This document shows positions 1-8,152 of a stretch of 52,677 nt of DNA, one piece after another. The translations under genes were made by a program, and so were the position numbers. The notes under the pieces are model-generated. The model searched no databases. It was given only the letters and a program-made list of their open reading frames with translations, and had not been told where the DNA came from. The stretch's first letter is position 1, and each line of letters begins with the position of its first letter. The DNA lies in contig PBAO01000063.1 of assembly GCA_002715985.1 (NCBI GenBank), positions 1 to 52,677 of the forward strand, given 5' to 3'. The DNA is from Lysobacterales bacterium (GTDB lineage: Bacteria; Pseudomonadota; Gammaproteobacteria; Nevskiales; Salinisphaeraceae).

Positions 1-1333
1 CGGCGATCGAGCGGGTGATGGCCTGGCGAATCCACCAGGTGGCATAGGTCGAGAACTTGTAGCCGCGACGGTATTCGAACTTGTCGACGGCTTTCATCAG
101 GCCGATGTTGCCTTCCTGAATCAGATCCAGGAACTGCAGACCACGGTTGGTGTATTTCTTGGCAATGGAGATGACAAGACGCAGGTTGGCCTCGACCATC
201 TCTTTCTTGGCACGACGGGCCTTGGCCTCGCCGATCGACATCTTGCGGTTGATTTCCTTGATGTGATTCACGTCCAGCGAGTTTTCGTTCTCGATCTCGC
301 GGATGCGATTCATGTGGCGCACGATGTCTTCGCGCCGGCTGGCGATCGTCGAGGAATAGCGACGCTTGGCCCGGATGAGCTTGTCGAGCCAGTCGGCGTT
401 GGTGATGTTCTCCGGCAGCTGGCGGATGAAATCACGCCGCGGCATGCCGGCTTCATTGACACAGATCCGCAACATGTCGCGCTCGGCGCTGCGGATATCG
501 ATCATGGCCGTGCGCAGTTGCAGCGTCAGATCGTCGGCCGTCTTGGGCACGAGTTTGAAGCGCATGTAGTGCTGGGCCAGGCCGGCCAGGGCGACTTCGG
601 TTTCGGCGGCCTCGCGCCCCTTCGACTCGAGCTTTTCGACGGCCTGGTCGTGCAGACGACGCAGCTCGGCGAACTGGGCGTTGGCCTCTTCGGGATCGGG
701 ACCATCATGGCCCGGCGCCGGGGCGCTGTCCTCGTCTTCTTCGTCGTCGGCGTCCGTGTCGGCCTCGGCGTTGTCGGCTTCGGTCTCGTCTTCGTTGACG
801 ATCGGATCACCCGTGTCCGGATCGACGAAGCCGACCAGTACGTCGGTCAGGCGCTTGTCGCCGGACTCGACCTGTTCCCAGAGTTCGAGCAGACGCCCCG
901 TGGTGGCCGGAAAGTAGGCCAGCGAGTACATCATCTCGGCGAGGCCTTCCTCGATACGCTTGGCGATACGAATCTCGCCCTGGCGATCAAGCAGCTCGAC
1001 CGTGCCCATTTCGCGCATGTACATGCGCACCGGATCGGTCGTGCGGCCGAACTGCGGGTCGAGCGCGGCCAGCGTGGCGGCGGCTTCCTCGGCGTCGTCG
1101 TCATCGTCATCGTTGACGGTGTTGCCGGCGATGACCATGTCATCTTCGTCCGGTGCCTGCTCGTGCACCGTGATGCCCATGTCGCTGATCATGTTGACGA
1201 TGTCTTCGATCTGCTCGGGATCGACGATATCGTCGGGCAAAGTATCGTTGACCTCGGCGTAGGTCAGATAACCTTTCTGCTTGCCGTGGGCAATCAGAAG
1301 CCGAAGCTGTGATTTCTTGTCTTTGCTGCTCAT
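1..1333 (-). CDS. rpoD: RNA polymerase sigma-70 factor RpoD (3' end beyond window)
   Basis: Primary sigma factor that directs RNA polymerase core to housekeeping promoters. About 444 N-terminal codons are present. Region 1.1 opens with [21 protein letters not shown], an acidic non-conserved region follows (Asp/Glu run around residues 190-225), and regions 1.2-2.4 end the window, including [40 protein letters not shown] and [10 protein letters not shown], which carry core binding, -10 recognition and melting. Regions 3 and 4 lie outside the window. The ATG at 1331-1333 gives the canonical RpoD N-terminus. It lies 89 nt downstream of dnaG on the same strand, the classical rpsU-dnaG-rpoD arrangement. 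Identification is certain; truncation is only due to the window edge. Confidence 0.98.
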   Translation of the reverse strand, partial: MSSKDKKSQLRLLIAHGKQKGYLTYAEVNDTLPDDIVDPEQIEDIVNMISDMGITVHEQAPDEDDMVIAGNTVNDDDDDDAEEAAATLAALDPQFGRTTDPVRMYMREMGTVELLDRQGEIRIAKRIEEGLAEMMYSLAYFPATTGRLLELWEQVESGDKRLTDVLVGFVDPDTGDPIVNEDETEADNAEADTDADDEEDEDSAPAPGHDGPDPEEANAQFAELRRLHDQAVEKLESKGREAAETEVALAGLAQHYMRFKLVPKTADDLTLQLRTAMIDIRSAERDMLRICVNEAGMPRRDFIRQLPENITNADWLDKLIRAKRRYSSTIASRREDIVRHMNRIREIENENSLDVNHIKEINRKMSIGEAKARRAKKEMVEANLRLVISIAKKYTNRGLQFLDLIQEGNIGLMKAVDKFEYRRGYKFSTYATWWIRQAITRSIA

Positions 1334-1422
1334 GTGACTCGCTGCGTGTTGAATCTTAGGGGCAGGGCGCACTCGGCGATAACTGACCAGTTTAACATCG
1401 CCCGCGCCGGGCGCGTAATCGA

Positions 1423-3198
1423 TCAGCCGGTGCTGCCCTGCAGCTGGCTCAAGACTTCCTTCAACTCTTGTGCGGCGCGCTCATCCAGCGGGCCGTGTTC
1501 CTGCTGGGCGAGCAGGGCGTTATAGCGCTCGCGCAGGGTCTGGCGCGAGCGGCGCTGCTGCGACAACCGGGCCACCGCGTCGACGAATTCGTCGGCCCGG
1601 GTATCGTCGTCCCCGGGTGGGCTCTGGGCGGCCAGTGTCTGCAGGCGCGAGAAATAACGATTGTCCCGGTATCGCTCCAACCATCGTGCAACCGCGACAT
1701 TTGGGTTGTTTGCGAAAAAGTCAATCGCTTCGGCCAGAATTCTTGCGCCGGGGTTGTCGTGATCGGCCAGGTCGGCACGGGCATGATCGACCTGGCCGGC
1801 CAGCGCCGTATCGGCCAGCAGCAACGACAGCGCCCGGGTGACGGGCGTCACGCGGGCGCTGTCGGTTTCGCGCGCGGCCGGCTTCTGCGTCGCCGGTGTG
1901 TCATGGGCCGGCCGCGCGCTGGCGTTGGTGGCAAACAGCTCGCGCAGATCGGCCGAGGGCAGGCGCGACAGCTGCGATAATTCGCCGATCAGCTCGGCCC
2001 GGAATGCCTCCGGCGGCAGCGCGTTGATCGGTGTACGGGCCCGCTCGATCAGCTGGGCGCGGCCGTCCGGCGTGGTCAGATCCAGGCCTTCGGTCAGCCC
2101 GTCGAGCAGGACCTCGGACGCCGGGCGTGCCTCGTCGATCGCGGCCTGCATGCGCGCGGTGCCGTTGTCGCTGTGCAGCAGTGTGTCCGGATCTTCGCCC
2201 TCGGGCATGAACATGAAGCGCACGCGGCGTGCGCCGCGCATCACCGGCAGGCTGACCTCCATGGCCTTGCGGGCGGCCCGGGTGCCGGCCGTGTCGCCGT
2301 CGAAGCAGAAGACCACTTCCTGGGTGTGGCGAAACAGGGTGGTCAGATGGCTGGCCGTGGTGGCTGTGCCCAGGGTGGCCACGGCGTTGGGGAACCCGTG
2401 CTGGGCCAGGGCGATGACGTCCATGTAGCCCTCGACCACCAACAGGCGCGGCAGATCCCGCATGGCCTGGCGTGCCTCGTACAGGCCGTACATCTGGTCG
2501 GATTTGTGAAACAGCGGGGTTTCCGGCGAGTTGAGATATTTCGCCTTGTCGTCGCCCAGGGCCCGGCCGCCGAAGGCGATGGTTCGCCCGCGGGTATCGC
2601 GGATCGGAAACATCAAGCGGTTGCGGAAGCGGTCGAAATATCCGCCGGAATCGCGTTCGATGAGCATGCCCGCGCGGGCTGCGGCCGGTTTGTCGCCGAT
2701 GATGCCGGTCAGTGCATCCCAGCTGTCGGCGGCATAGCCCAGGCCGTAGCGCTTGGCCATGTCGCCCGAGACCCCGCGTTTCTTGAGATAGGCGATCGTG
2801 GCGTCGCTTTTTCGCAGCGCACTCTGGTAGTGCCGATCGGCGATACGCAAAACATCGTACAGCGGCTCGCGCGGCGGCCCGGCGGGGGCATCCTCGACGG
2901 CTTCTTCGGGCAGTTCCATGCCGGCGGCCTGGGCCAGTACGTCGACGGCGTCGCGAAACTCCAGGCGGTCGTATTCCATCAAGAAACTGATGGCGCTGCC
3001 ATGGGCGCCGCAGCCGAAGCAGTGATAGAACTGCTTGGTCGGCGACACCGTGAACGAGGGGGTGTTCTCGTCGTGGAACGGGCAGCACGCGCTGTACTCG
3101 CGGCCGGTCTTTTTCAGTGACACCCGCAAGTCGATGATCGACACGATATCCGTGCGATCCAGCAGTTGATCGATAAAGCTCTGCGGGATGCGTGCCAT
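1423..3198 (-). CDS. dnaG: DNA primase DnaG
   Basis: Synthesises RNA primers for chromosome replication and acts with DnaB helicase. The 591 residues match the family length. The N-terminal CHC2 zinc domain has ligands C39, H42, C60 and C63 ([11 protein letters not shown] and YHCFGCG). The TOPRIM catalytic domain shows [11 protein letters not shown] (E256) and [15 protein letters not shown] (D300, D302). The C-terminal ~140 residues correspond to the helicase-binding domain. The start [19 protein letters not shown] is typical of DnaG. It sits between the yqeY-like gene and rpoD in one transcription unit. A GC-rich hairpin without a T-run (3212-3233) lies just upstream and may tune expression. 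Confidence 0.98.
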   Translation of the reverse strand: MARIPQSFIDQLLDRTDIVSIIDLRVSLKKTGREYSACCPFHDENTPSFTVSPTKQFYHCFGCGAHGSAISFLMEYDRLEFRDAVDVLAQAAGMELPEEAVEDAPAGPPREPLYDVLRIADRHYQSALRKSDATIAYLKKRGVSGDMAKRYGLGYAADSWDALTGIIGDKPAAARAGMLIERDSGGYFDRFRNRLMFPIRDTRGRTIAFGGRALGDDKAKYLNSPETPLFHKSDQMYGLYEARQAMRDLPRLLVVEGYMDVIALAQHGFPNAVATLGTATTASHLTTLFRHTQEVVFCFDGDTAGTRAARKAMEVSLPVMRGARRVRFMFMPEGEDPDTLLHSDNGTARMQAAIDEARPASEVLLDGLTEGLDLTTPDGRAQLIERARTPINALPPEAFRAELIGELSQLSRLPSADLRELFATNASARPAHDTPATQKPAARETDSARVTPVTRALSLLLADTALAGQVDHARADLADHDNPGARILAEAIDFFANNPNVAVARWLERYRDNRYFSRLQTLAAQSPPGDDDTRADEFVDAVARLSQQRRSRQTLRERYNALLAQQEHGPLDERAAQELKEVLSQLQGSTG

Positions 3199-3211
3199 GA
3201 CATCTCGGGTA

Positions 3212-3233
3212 TCGCCCGGCCGTGGCCGGGCGA
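3212..3233 (-). repeat. Intercistronic GC hairpin between yqeY-like gene and dnaG
   Basis: A perfect 9-bp stem (3212-3220 pairing with 3225-3233) around a CGTG loop, beginning TCGCC and ending GGCGA. No T-run follows on either strand, so it is unlikely to be an efficient intrinsic terminator. It could be an RNA processing or stability element inside the operon. A similar 22-nt hairpin occurs at 38072-38093. Confidence 0.6.
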
Positions 3234-3241
3234 ATCAAGGA

Positions 3242-3691
3242 TTATTGCAGCCGGGCTTTCAGGCGCGCGGACACATCGGACATATCGGCCTTGCCGGCCA
3301 GCTCGGTCTTGAGCTGGCCCATGATCTTGCCCATGTCACGCATGCTTGCGCCCTCGTGATCGGCCACGGCGCGATCGATGACATCGTCGAGATCGGCATC
3401 GGTCAACCGGGCCGGAAGATAATGCTCGAGGACATGAATCTCGGCGTTTTCGGCATCGGCCAGCTCGTCGCGGCCGGCGTCGCGATACTGGCTTTCGGCA
3501 TCGCGGCGCTGCTTGATCATCTTTTCGATCACGGCCAGGACTTCGGCATCGTCCAGCGTGGTGGATTCGTCGACTTCACGCTGTTTGACCGCTGCCTGGG
3601 CCTGGCGGATGACCGACAGACGTTCCTTGTCCCGGGCGCGCATGGCCGACTTCATATCGTCGGCCAGCTGTTCTTTAAGGTTCAAGGGCAT
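3242..3691 (-). CDS. GatB/YqeY domain protein
   Basis: A 149-residue protein of the YqeY family, related to the tail domain of GatB amidotransferase, which binds tRNA. The specific role of free-standing YqeY is not settled. The N-terminus LKEQLADDMKSAMRARDKER and the helical middle (VIEKMIKQRRDAESQYRDAG, EHYLPARLTD) are characteristic. The ATG at 3691 (MPLNLKEQL) matches family N-termini; an in-frame TTG three codons upstream is the alternative. The gene lies between rpsU and dnaG. Because the rpsU terminator (3763-3789) is upstream, it is read either by read-through from rpsU or from a promoter in the 140-bp gap. Confidence 0.9.
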   Translation of the reverse strand: MPLNLKEQLADDMKSAMRARDKERLSVIRQAQAAVKQREVDESTTLDDAEVLAVIEKMIKQRRDAESQYRDAGRDELADAENAEIHVLEHYLPARLTDADLDDVIDRAVADHEGASMRDMGKIMGQLKTELAGKADMSDVSARLKARLQ

Positions 3692-3722
3692 TCTCCACAA
3701 GAGACATTGATACAGGTCGCAT

Positions 3723-3756
3723 CGATCACCGGCGATAATCCGGGTGCCGGTGATCG
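3723..3756. repeat. 11-bp inverted repeat downstream of rpsU terminator
   Basis: Arms CGATCACCGGC (3723-3733) and GCCGGTGATCG (3746-3756) are perfectly complementary around a 12-nt loop. The element lies between the rpsU terminator and the yqeY-like gene. There is no adjacent T-run. It could be an operator, an RNA stem or part of a processing site; nothing in the sequence decides this. Confidence 0.55.
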
Positions 3757-3762
3757 TCAGAC

Positions 3763-3789
3763 AAAAAAACAGCGGCCCGAAGCCGCTGT
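3763..3789 (-). terminator. Intrinsic terminator after rpsU
   Basis: Read on the minus strand, an 8-bp stem (ACAGCGGC and its complement, 3769-3776 and 3782-3789) with a TTCGG-type loop is followed by seven T (3763-3769). It lies 50 nt past the rpsU stop codon. Partial termination here would allow much more S21 than primase and sigma factor, as in the E. coli operon. A second small stem (3795-3812) sits just before it. Confidence 0.85.
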
Positions 3790-3839
3790 CTTAGACGATT
3801 CATTCGAATCGTTACCGTGTCAGTGATCGAGAGACTCGA

Positions 3840-4055
3840 TCAATACTGACGCGTGAAGCGCTGCTGCTCACGCTGCAGGCGCTTGGCGTGACGCTTCACG
3901 GCCGCCGCGCGCTTGCGCTTGCGTGTCTGACAGGGCTTTTCGAAGAATTCGCGACGGCGTACTTCGGTCACGACGCCGGCTTTTTCGCAACCGCGCTTGA
4001 AACGACGCAGGGCGACTTCAAACGGCTCGTTCTCTTTTACGCGTACGCTAGGCAT
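3840..4055 (-). CDS. rpsU: 30S ribosomal protein S21
   Basis: A 71-residue, strongly basic ribosomal protein of the small subunit platform that assists translation initiation. The sequence [20 protein letters not shown], the [20 protein letters not shown] segment and the Arg-rich tail are diagnostic and full length. GGAG lies upstream of the ATG at 4055 with a rather long spacing of about 11 nt. It is first in the rpsU/yqeY/dnaG/rpoD unit, has its own terminator, and is divergent from tsaD, as in many gammaproteobacteria. Confidence 0.98.
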   Translation of the reverse strand: MPSVRVKENEPFEVALRRFKRGCEKAGVVTEVRRREFFEKPCQTRKRKRAAAVKRHAKRLQREQQRFTRQY

Positions 4056-4103
4056 TGAGCATCACACTCCGGAAAAATAGGTGCAGTCTTGTCGATCCAG
4101 CCG

Positions 4104-4132
4104 CTGACGATCATTAACCGCGCAGCTAGAAT
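4104..4132 (+). promoter_or_regulatory. Candidate sigma-70 promoter for tsaD
   Basis: CTGACG (4104-4109; 4 of 6 consensus) and TAGAAT (4127-4132; 5 of 6) are separated by 17 bp. If used, transcription would start near 4139, on top of the annotated tsaD ATG, giving a leaderless transcript or implying a downstream start. Inferred from consensus only. Confidence 0.4.
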
Positions 4133-4138
4133 AGGACG

Positions 4139-5203
4139 ATGAATAATACGCCTGAAATATCGACCGTGCAACGTGGTGCGCTGATCCTGGGTATCGAAAG
4201 CTCTTGTGACGAAACCGCCGTCGCTGTGTACGGCGATGACGGGCTGGCCGGTCATGCGCTACACAGTCAGGTCGCACTGCACGCCGATTACGGCGGTGTG
4301 GTACCCGAGCTGGCCTCGCGGGATCATATCCGCAAGATCGCGCCGCTGATCGAGACCGTCTGCGACAGCGCCCGGCGCGCTGAGATCACGGGTATTGCCT
4401 ATACGCGCGGGCCGGGGCTCGTGGGGGCACTGCTGGTGGGCAGCGCGGTGGCCTCGGGCCTGGGCATGAGTCTGGGGGTGCCGGTGCTGGGTATCCACCA
4501 TATGGAAGGGCACCTGCTCTCGCCGCTGTTGGAAGACGCGGCCCCTGCTTTTCCCTATACCGCGCTGCTGGTCTCCGGCGGGCATACGCTACTTGTGGCG
4601 GTGGAAGGCGTCGGGGCGTATCGCGTGCTAGGCAAGAGCATCGACGATGCCGTGGGCGAGGCCTTCGACAAGGCCGCCAAGATGCTGGGCCTGGGCTATC
4701 CCGGCGGGCCGGCGCTGGCGGCACTCGCCGAGCAGGGGGATCCGAACGCCTACGATTTTCCGCGGCCGATGACCCGACGCCCGGGCCTGGATTTTTCCTT
4801 TTCCGGGCTCAAGACGGCGGTCATGCTGGCGATCAAGGCCTGTGACGGCACGCAGCAAGTGCATGCCGATATCGCGGCGAGTTTTCAGCGGGCCGTGATC
4901 GATACGCTGGTGATCAAATGTCGACGGGCGATGCGTGATAGCGGCACGCAGCGTCTGGTCGTGGCCGGCGGGGTGGGGGCCAACCGGGCACTGCGTGATC
5001 GTCTCGGCGCGGCCGGTATGACCGACGGGTTCGCGCTGTATTACCCGCGTCAGGCGTTCTGTACCGACAACGCTGCCATGATCGCGCTGGCCGGCTGGCT
5101 GCGCCGGGCGGATTTCACGCCCGGTATCGCTCCTGCCCAGGCCACGGCCCGCTGGTCGCTGGAAACACTGGTCCCGCCACGACGGGCAAAGCCGGTATCC
5201 TGA
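4139..5203 (+). CDS. tsaD: tRNA N6-threonylcarbamoyladenosine transferase subunit TsaD
   Basis: Transfers the threonylcarbamoyl group from TC-AMP to A37 of ANN-decoding tRNAs, with TsaB and TsaE; the TC-AMP synthase TsaC is also in this window (12126-12698). The 354-residue protein has the ASKHA fold. Motifs are [37 protein letters not shown] with metal ligands H121 and H125, VSGGHTLLV and [10 protein letters not shown]. About 13 residues precede the usual start of family members. AGGA is only 2 nt from the ATG, so a GTG at 4166 is an alternative start. Divergent from rpsU, with folB next on the same strand. Confidence 0.97.
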   Translation: MNNTPEISTVQRGALILGIESSCDETAVAVYGDDGLAGHALHSQVALHADYGGVVPELASRDHIRKIAPLIETVCDSARRAEITGIAYTRGPGLVGALLVGSAVASGLGMSLGVPVLGIHHMEGHLLSPLLEDAAPAFPYTALLVSGGHTLLVAVEGVGAYRVLGKSIDDAVGEAFDKAAKMLGLGYPGGPALAALAEQGDPNAYDFPRPMTRRPGLDFSFSGLKTAVMLAIKACDGTQQVHADIAASFQRAVIDTLVIKCRRAMRDSGTQRLVVAGGVGANRALRDRLGAAGMTDGFALYYPRQAFCTDNAAMIALAGWLRRADFTPGIAPAQATARWSLETLVPPRRAKPVS

Positions 5204-5232
5204 GCGGCTGCAATACAACGATCTTCAACGTC

Positions 5233-5586
5233 GTGGACACGATATTCATCGATCAACTGGCCATTGATACGCAGATCGGCCTGTACGACTGGGAGCGCCG
5301 GATTCGCCAGCGCGTGGTGCTGGATCTGGCCATGGATTTCGATATCCGGGCGGCTGCGGCGACCGACGACGTTGCAAAGACCCTGGACTACAAGGCCGTC
5401 TCCAAGCGGGTGATCGCCTTTGTCGAAGACGCCGGCTTCGAGCTGGTCGAAACCCTGGCCGAGCGGATCGCGGCCTTGATCATCGAGGAATTCGGCGTCA
5501 CCCGCGTGACCCTGCGTCTGAACAAGCCGTTCGCCCTGCGCGGGGCGGAGAATGTCGGCGTACAGATCACGCGCCCGGTGGCATGA
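5233..5586 (+). CDS. folB: Dihydroneopterin aldolase FolB
   Basis: Converts 7,8-dihydroneopterin to 6-hydroxymethyl-7,8-dihydropterin in folate synthesis. The 117 residues equal the usual size. Conserved segments are IGLYDWERRIRQ, DYKAVSKRVIAFVE, FELVETLAERIAALI and VTLRLNKPFALRGAENVGV. The start is a GTG at 5233 (MDTIFIDQLAID). The last codons overlap folK by 4 nt (ATGA), indicating translational coupling with the next pathway enzyme. 29 nt separate it from tsaD. Confidence 0.95.
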   Translation: MDTIFIDQLAIDTQIGLYDWERRIRQRVVLDLAMDFDIRAAAATDDVAKTLDYKAVSKRVIAFVEDAGFELVETLAERIAALIIEEFGVTRVTLRLNKPFALRGAENVGVQITRPVA

Positions 5587-6092
5587 CCATGGGCGTGGAT
5601 ATCGCTGTGGGTATCGGTTCGAACATCGATCCGTCGCGTTATATACCGGCCGCGCTCGAGGCACTGCGGGCGCGCTTCGGCACGCTGGAGGTCTCAACGC
5701 TCTATCGTTGTCCGGCGGTCGGCTTCGACGGTGCGGATTTCATCAACCTGGTGGTGATGTTTTCGACCGGCGCGCCGATCGAGCAGGTTCAGACGGCGCT
5801 TCGCGATATCGAGACCGAAAACGGGCGGGCCCAGCGTGCCCGTGACGGCTCACGCACGCTGGATCTGGACCTGCTGCTCTATGGCGCTACGATCCACGAC
5901 GACGGCACCATCCGCGTGCCGCGGGCCGATATCATCGACTACGCTTTCGTGCTGGCCCCCCTGGCCGAGCTGCGACCGCAGGGTGTTCATCCGAGCCTGG
6001 GCCGGACATATGCCGCGCTCTGGGCCGACGAGAACGCGCCACGCCAGCCGCTGATCGCCATCGACTGGGCCGAGCTGACCGGCGCCGACTGA
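5583..6092 (+). CDS. folK: 6-hydroxymethyl-7,8-dihydropterin pyrophosphokinase FolK
   Basis: Transfers pyrophosphate from ATP to the FolB product, giving the substrate of dihydropteroate synthase. The 169-residue protein has the N-terminal IAVGIGSNIDPSRYI signature, FINLVVMFSTG, the family signature RTLDLDLLLYG with Mg-binding aspartates, and VPRADIIDYAFVLAPLAEL. ATG at 5583 overlaps the folB stop; a second ATG at 5589 is possible. It ends convergently with folM, 33 nt away, so three pterin genes meet here. Confidence 0.95.
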   Translation: MTMGVDIAVGIGSNIDPSRYIPAALEALRARFGTLEVSTLYRCPAVGFDGADFINLVVMFSTGAPIEQVQTALRDIETENGRAQRARDGSRTLDLDLLLYGATIHDDGTIRVPRADIIDYAFVLAPLAELRPQGVHPSLGRTYAALWADENAPRQPLIAIDWAELTGAD

Positions 6093-6125
6093 AGCCGCCG
6101 GCCGCCCGCGCTCAACCGCCGGTGA

Positions 6126-6851
6126 TCAATTCCCCAGCCGCAGACCGCCGTCGACCGCGATCACGGCGCCGGTCTGGAAGGGGTTGTCCAGACAGCCGCG
6201 TACGGCGGTATAGATCGTCTCTGGTGTGCCCGTCTTTTCCAGCGGGGTGGCGGCCAGGGTCTGTTCGCGGTCGGCATCATCCACCCAGTCCTGAAACGAG
6301 ATCGGCCCCGGCTGGATCATGTTGACCTTGATTGTGGGAGCCAGACGCTTGGCAAACGACAGGCCCAGGTTCTGCAGGCCTGCCTTGGTCGCGCAGTAGA
6401 CGTCATAGACCGGCTTGGGGTTGTCGGCCTGTATATCGGTGATCTGGACGATATCGCCCGGGGCCTCGCGGCTGCCGGCCAGGCAATCGGCCAGTTCGGT
6501 ATTGAGCAGATAAGGCGCGCGCATGTGCACCTCGAAGAACGCCTGAAACTGATCCGAGGCAGCCTCGATATTCTCATCGGTCGGGGCAAAGGCCGAGGCG
6601 TTATGGATCAGGGCACGCAGCCGGGGCGCGAGCGCGCGGATACGGCCCGCAATAGCGCGCGTGCTGGCGGTATCGGCGAATTCACCCTGTACGGCATGTG
6701 CGCCGCGCTCGATCAGGCCGGCGATGTCGTCGGTGTCGCTGCGATAGACGGCGATGACGGAAAAACCGTCGTCGATCAGTCGGTTGGCGATATGCGCGCC
6801 GATATTGCGGTTGGCGCCCGTGACCACGACAGGTGCGGTATCGGTATTCAT
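6126..6851 (-). CDS. folM: Dihydromonapterin reductase-type short-chain dehydrogenase FolM
   Basis: A 241-residue SDR resembling E. coli FolM, which uses NADPH to reduce dihydromonapterin (and dihydrofolate weakly), giving tetrahydromonapterin. Seen: nucleotide-binding TGANRNIG at 11-18, LIHNASAF (variant of the SDR NNAG motif), catalytic Y152 and K156 in YDVYCATKAG, and VITD-type ITDIQAD in place of the classical catalytic serine, as in FolM. The ATG at 6849-6851 overlaps the cca stop by 4 nt. Its position beside folB and folK supports a pterin role. A general SDR with another substrate is the alternative. Confidence 0.82.
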   Translation of the reverse strand: MNTDTAPVVVTGANRNIGAHIANRLIDDGFSVIAVYRSDTDDIAGLIERGAHAVQGEFADTASTRAIAGRIRALAPRLRALIHNASAFAPTDENIEAASDQFQAFFEVHMRAPYLLNTELADCLAGSREAPGDIVQITDIQADNPKPVYDVYCATKAGLQNLGLSFAKRLAPTIKVNMIQPGPISFQDWVDDADREQTLAATPLEKTGTPETIYTAVRGCLDNPFQTGAVIAVDGGLRLGN

Positions 6852-8134
6852 GCGGTCGTGTCTCGTGCGGCCAGTTCTCGGCCATGAATGGCACGCTGAA
6901 TAGCCAGAACACGCAACTCGCGTAATTTCTCGCCAACGGCCGGGCCGCGCAGCTGGTGAGTGGCGACCACTTCGGCGCCGGTCAGCGCGTTGGCCGCCGC
7001 CAGGGCCTTGCGGGCCAGCTCGGCCTGAGGATAGGCCCGGTGTTCGTAGCCGAGCCGCCCGCGAACGTCGGCGATGCACACGGTGATCAGATCCTCCAGG
7101 CGTTCGGGCCGACGAAAGGCATCGACGGCTTCGAAAAGCGCCATGAGTGTGGTGGCCTTGATCTGGGTGATGCGATGGATATGGGTATGCCAGCGCGCGG
7201 TCAGACAGGCGGTTTCACGCAGCGCCCGTGGCACACCCATGCGCCGGCTGGCGGTATCGGCCGGTATCACGCCGCGTTCCTCATGGCCGCGATGGCCGGG
7301 CAGGATATCGGCCGGCGTCAGCCCCTTGCCATAGTCGTGACACAGCGCGCCGTAGCGCGCGGCAAGCCCGGCGTCATCGGCGGCGGCCAGGCTCAACACC
7401 AGCAGCGTATGAATCCCGCAATCCACCTCGGGGTGATACTGCGGCGGCTGGGGCACGCCGAAAAGCGCCGACAGTTCGGGAAACAGCCGCTCGAGTGCGC
7501 CGATCTCGCGCAGGAAATAGAAGAACAGGGCCGGCTCGTCGCTCATGAGCGCGCGCTCGGTCTCGGCCCAGACCCGTTCGGGAACGAGATGGTCGACCTC
7601 GCCGGAGGCCACCATGGTCTGGCACAGGGCCCGGGTTTCCTCGGCCACGGTAAAGCCCAGTGGCGCGAACCGGGCATAGTAGCGGGCCAGGCGCAGGATA
7701 CGCACCGGGTCTTCGACAAAGGCCGGCGATACGTGGCGTAACCGCCTGGCCTCGAGATCGGCCAGGCCGTCGTAGGGGTCGATACGCGTGCCGGAGGGAT
7801 CCTCGGCGATCGCGTTGACGGTCAGATCACGACGGCCCAGATCCGCCTCGAGTGTGACCTCGGCCCCGGTATGAAAGACAAAGCCGTGGTAACCGTGGCC
7901 GGCTTTGCGCTCGGTGCGCGCCAGCGCATGCTCTTCACGGGTGTCAGGATGCAGAAACACCGGAAAATCGCGGCCGACCGCGATATAGCCGCTGTCCTGC
8001 ATGGCCTCGGGTGTGGCTCCCACGACCACCCAGTCGCGATCGGACACGGCAAGGCCCAATAGCGCGTCACGCACTGCGCCGCCGACCAGGTAACGCGCGG
8101 CACCGGCCGGCAGGCCGTCGGATGATTCGTCGAT
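6848..8134 (-). CDS. cca: Multifunctional CCA-adding enzyme, apparent ATC start
   Basis: Adds or repairs the 3' CCA of tRNAs without a template. Strongly similar to E. coli Cca. Seen: class II nucleotidyltransferase motif YLVGGAVRD, DxD metal site in SDRDWVVVGATPEAM, RRDLTVNAIAEDPSG, HVSPAFVEDPVRILRLAR, and an HD phosphohydrolase motif (ALCHDYGKGLTP). No ATG, GTG or TTG lies between the in-frame slt stop (8153-8155) and the GGAVRD motif; the first such codon, a GTG at 8074, falls inside the motif. GGGAG (8142-8146) stands 7 nt before an ATC at 8134-8132, chosen here (428 residues). CTG at 8110 is an alternative. Overlaps folM by 4 nt. Confidence 0.9.
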   Translation of the reverse strand: MDESSDGLPAGAARYLVGGAVRDALLGLAVSDRDWVVVGATPEAMQDSGYIAVGRDFPVFLHPDTREEHALARTERKAGHGYHGFVFHTGAEVTLEADLGRRDLTVNAIAEDPSGTRIDPYDGLADLEARRLRHVSPAFVEDPVRILRLARYYARFAPLGFTVAEETRALCQTMVASGEVDHLVPERVWAETERALMSDEPALFFYFLREIGALERLFPELSALFGVPQPPQYHPEVDCGIHTLLVLSLAAADDAGLAARYGALCHDYGKGLTPADILPGHRGHEERGVIPADTASRRMGVPRALRETACLTARWHTHIHRITQIKATTLMALFEAVDAFRRPERLEDLITVCIADVRGRLGYEHRAYPQAELARKALAAANALTGAEVVATHQLRGPAVGEKLRELRVLAIQRAIHGRELAARDTTA

Positions 8135-8146
8135 GACTGGGCTCCC
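8135..8146 (-). promoter_or_regulatory. Ribosome binding site deciding the cca start
   Basis: On the minus strand GGGAG (8146-8142) is followed by seven nucleotides (8141-8135) and then ATC. Strength and spacing are ideal for initiation at that ATC, the main evidence for the non-canonical cca start. It lies directly after the slt stop codon. Confidence 0.5.
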
Positions 8147-8152
8147 GAAAAC

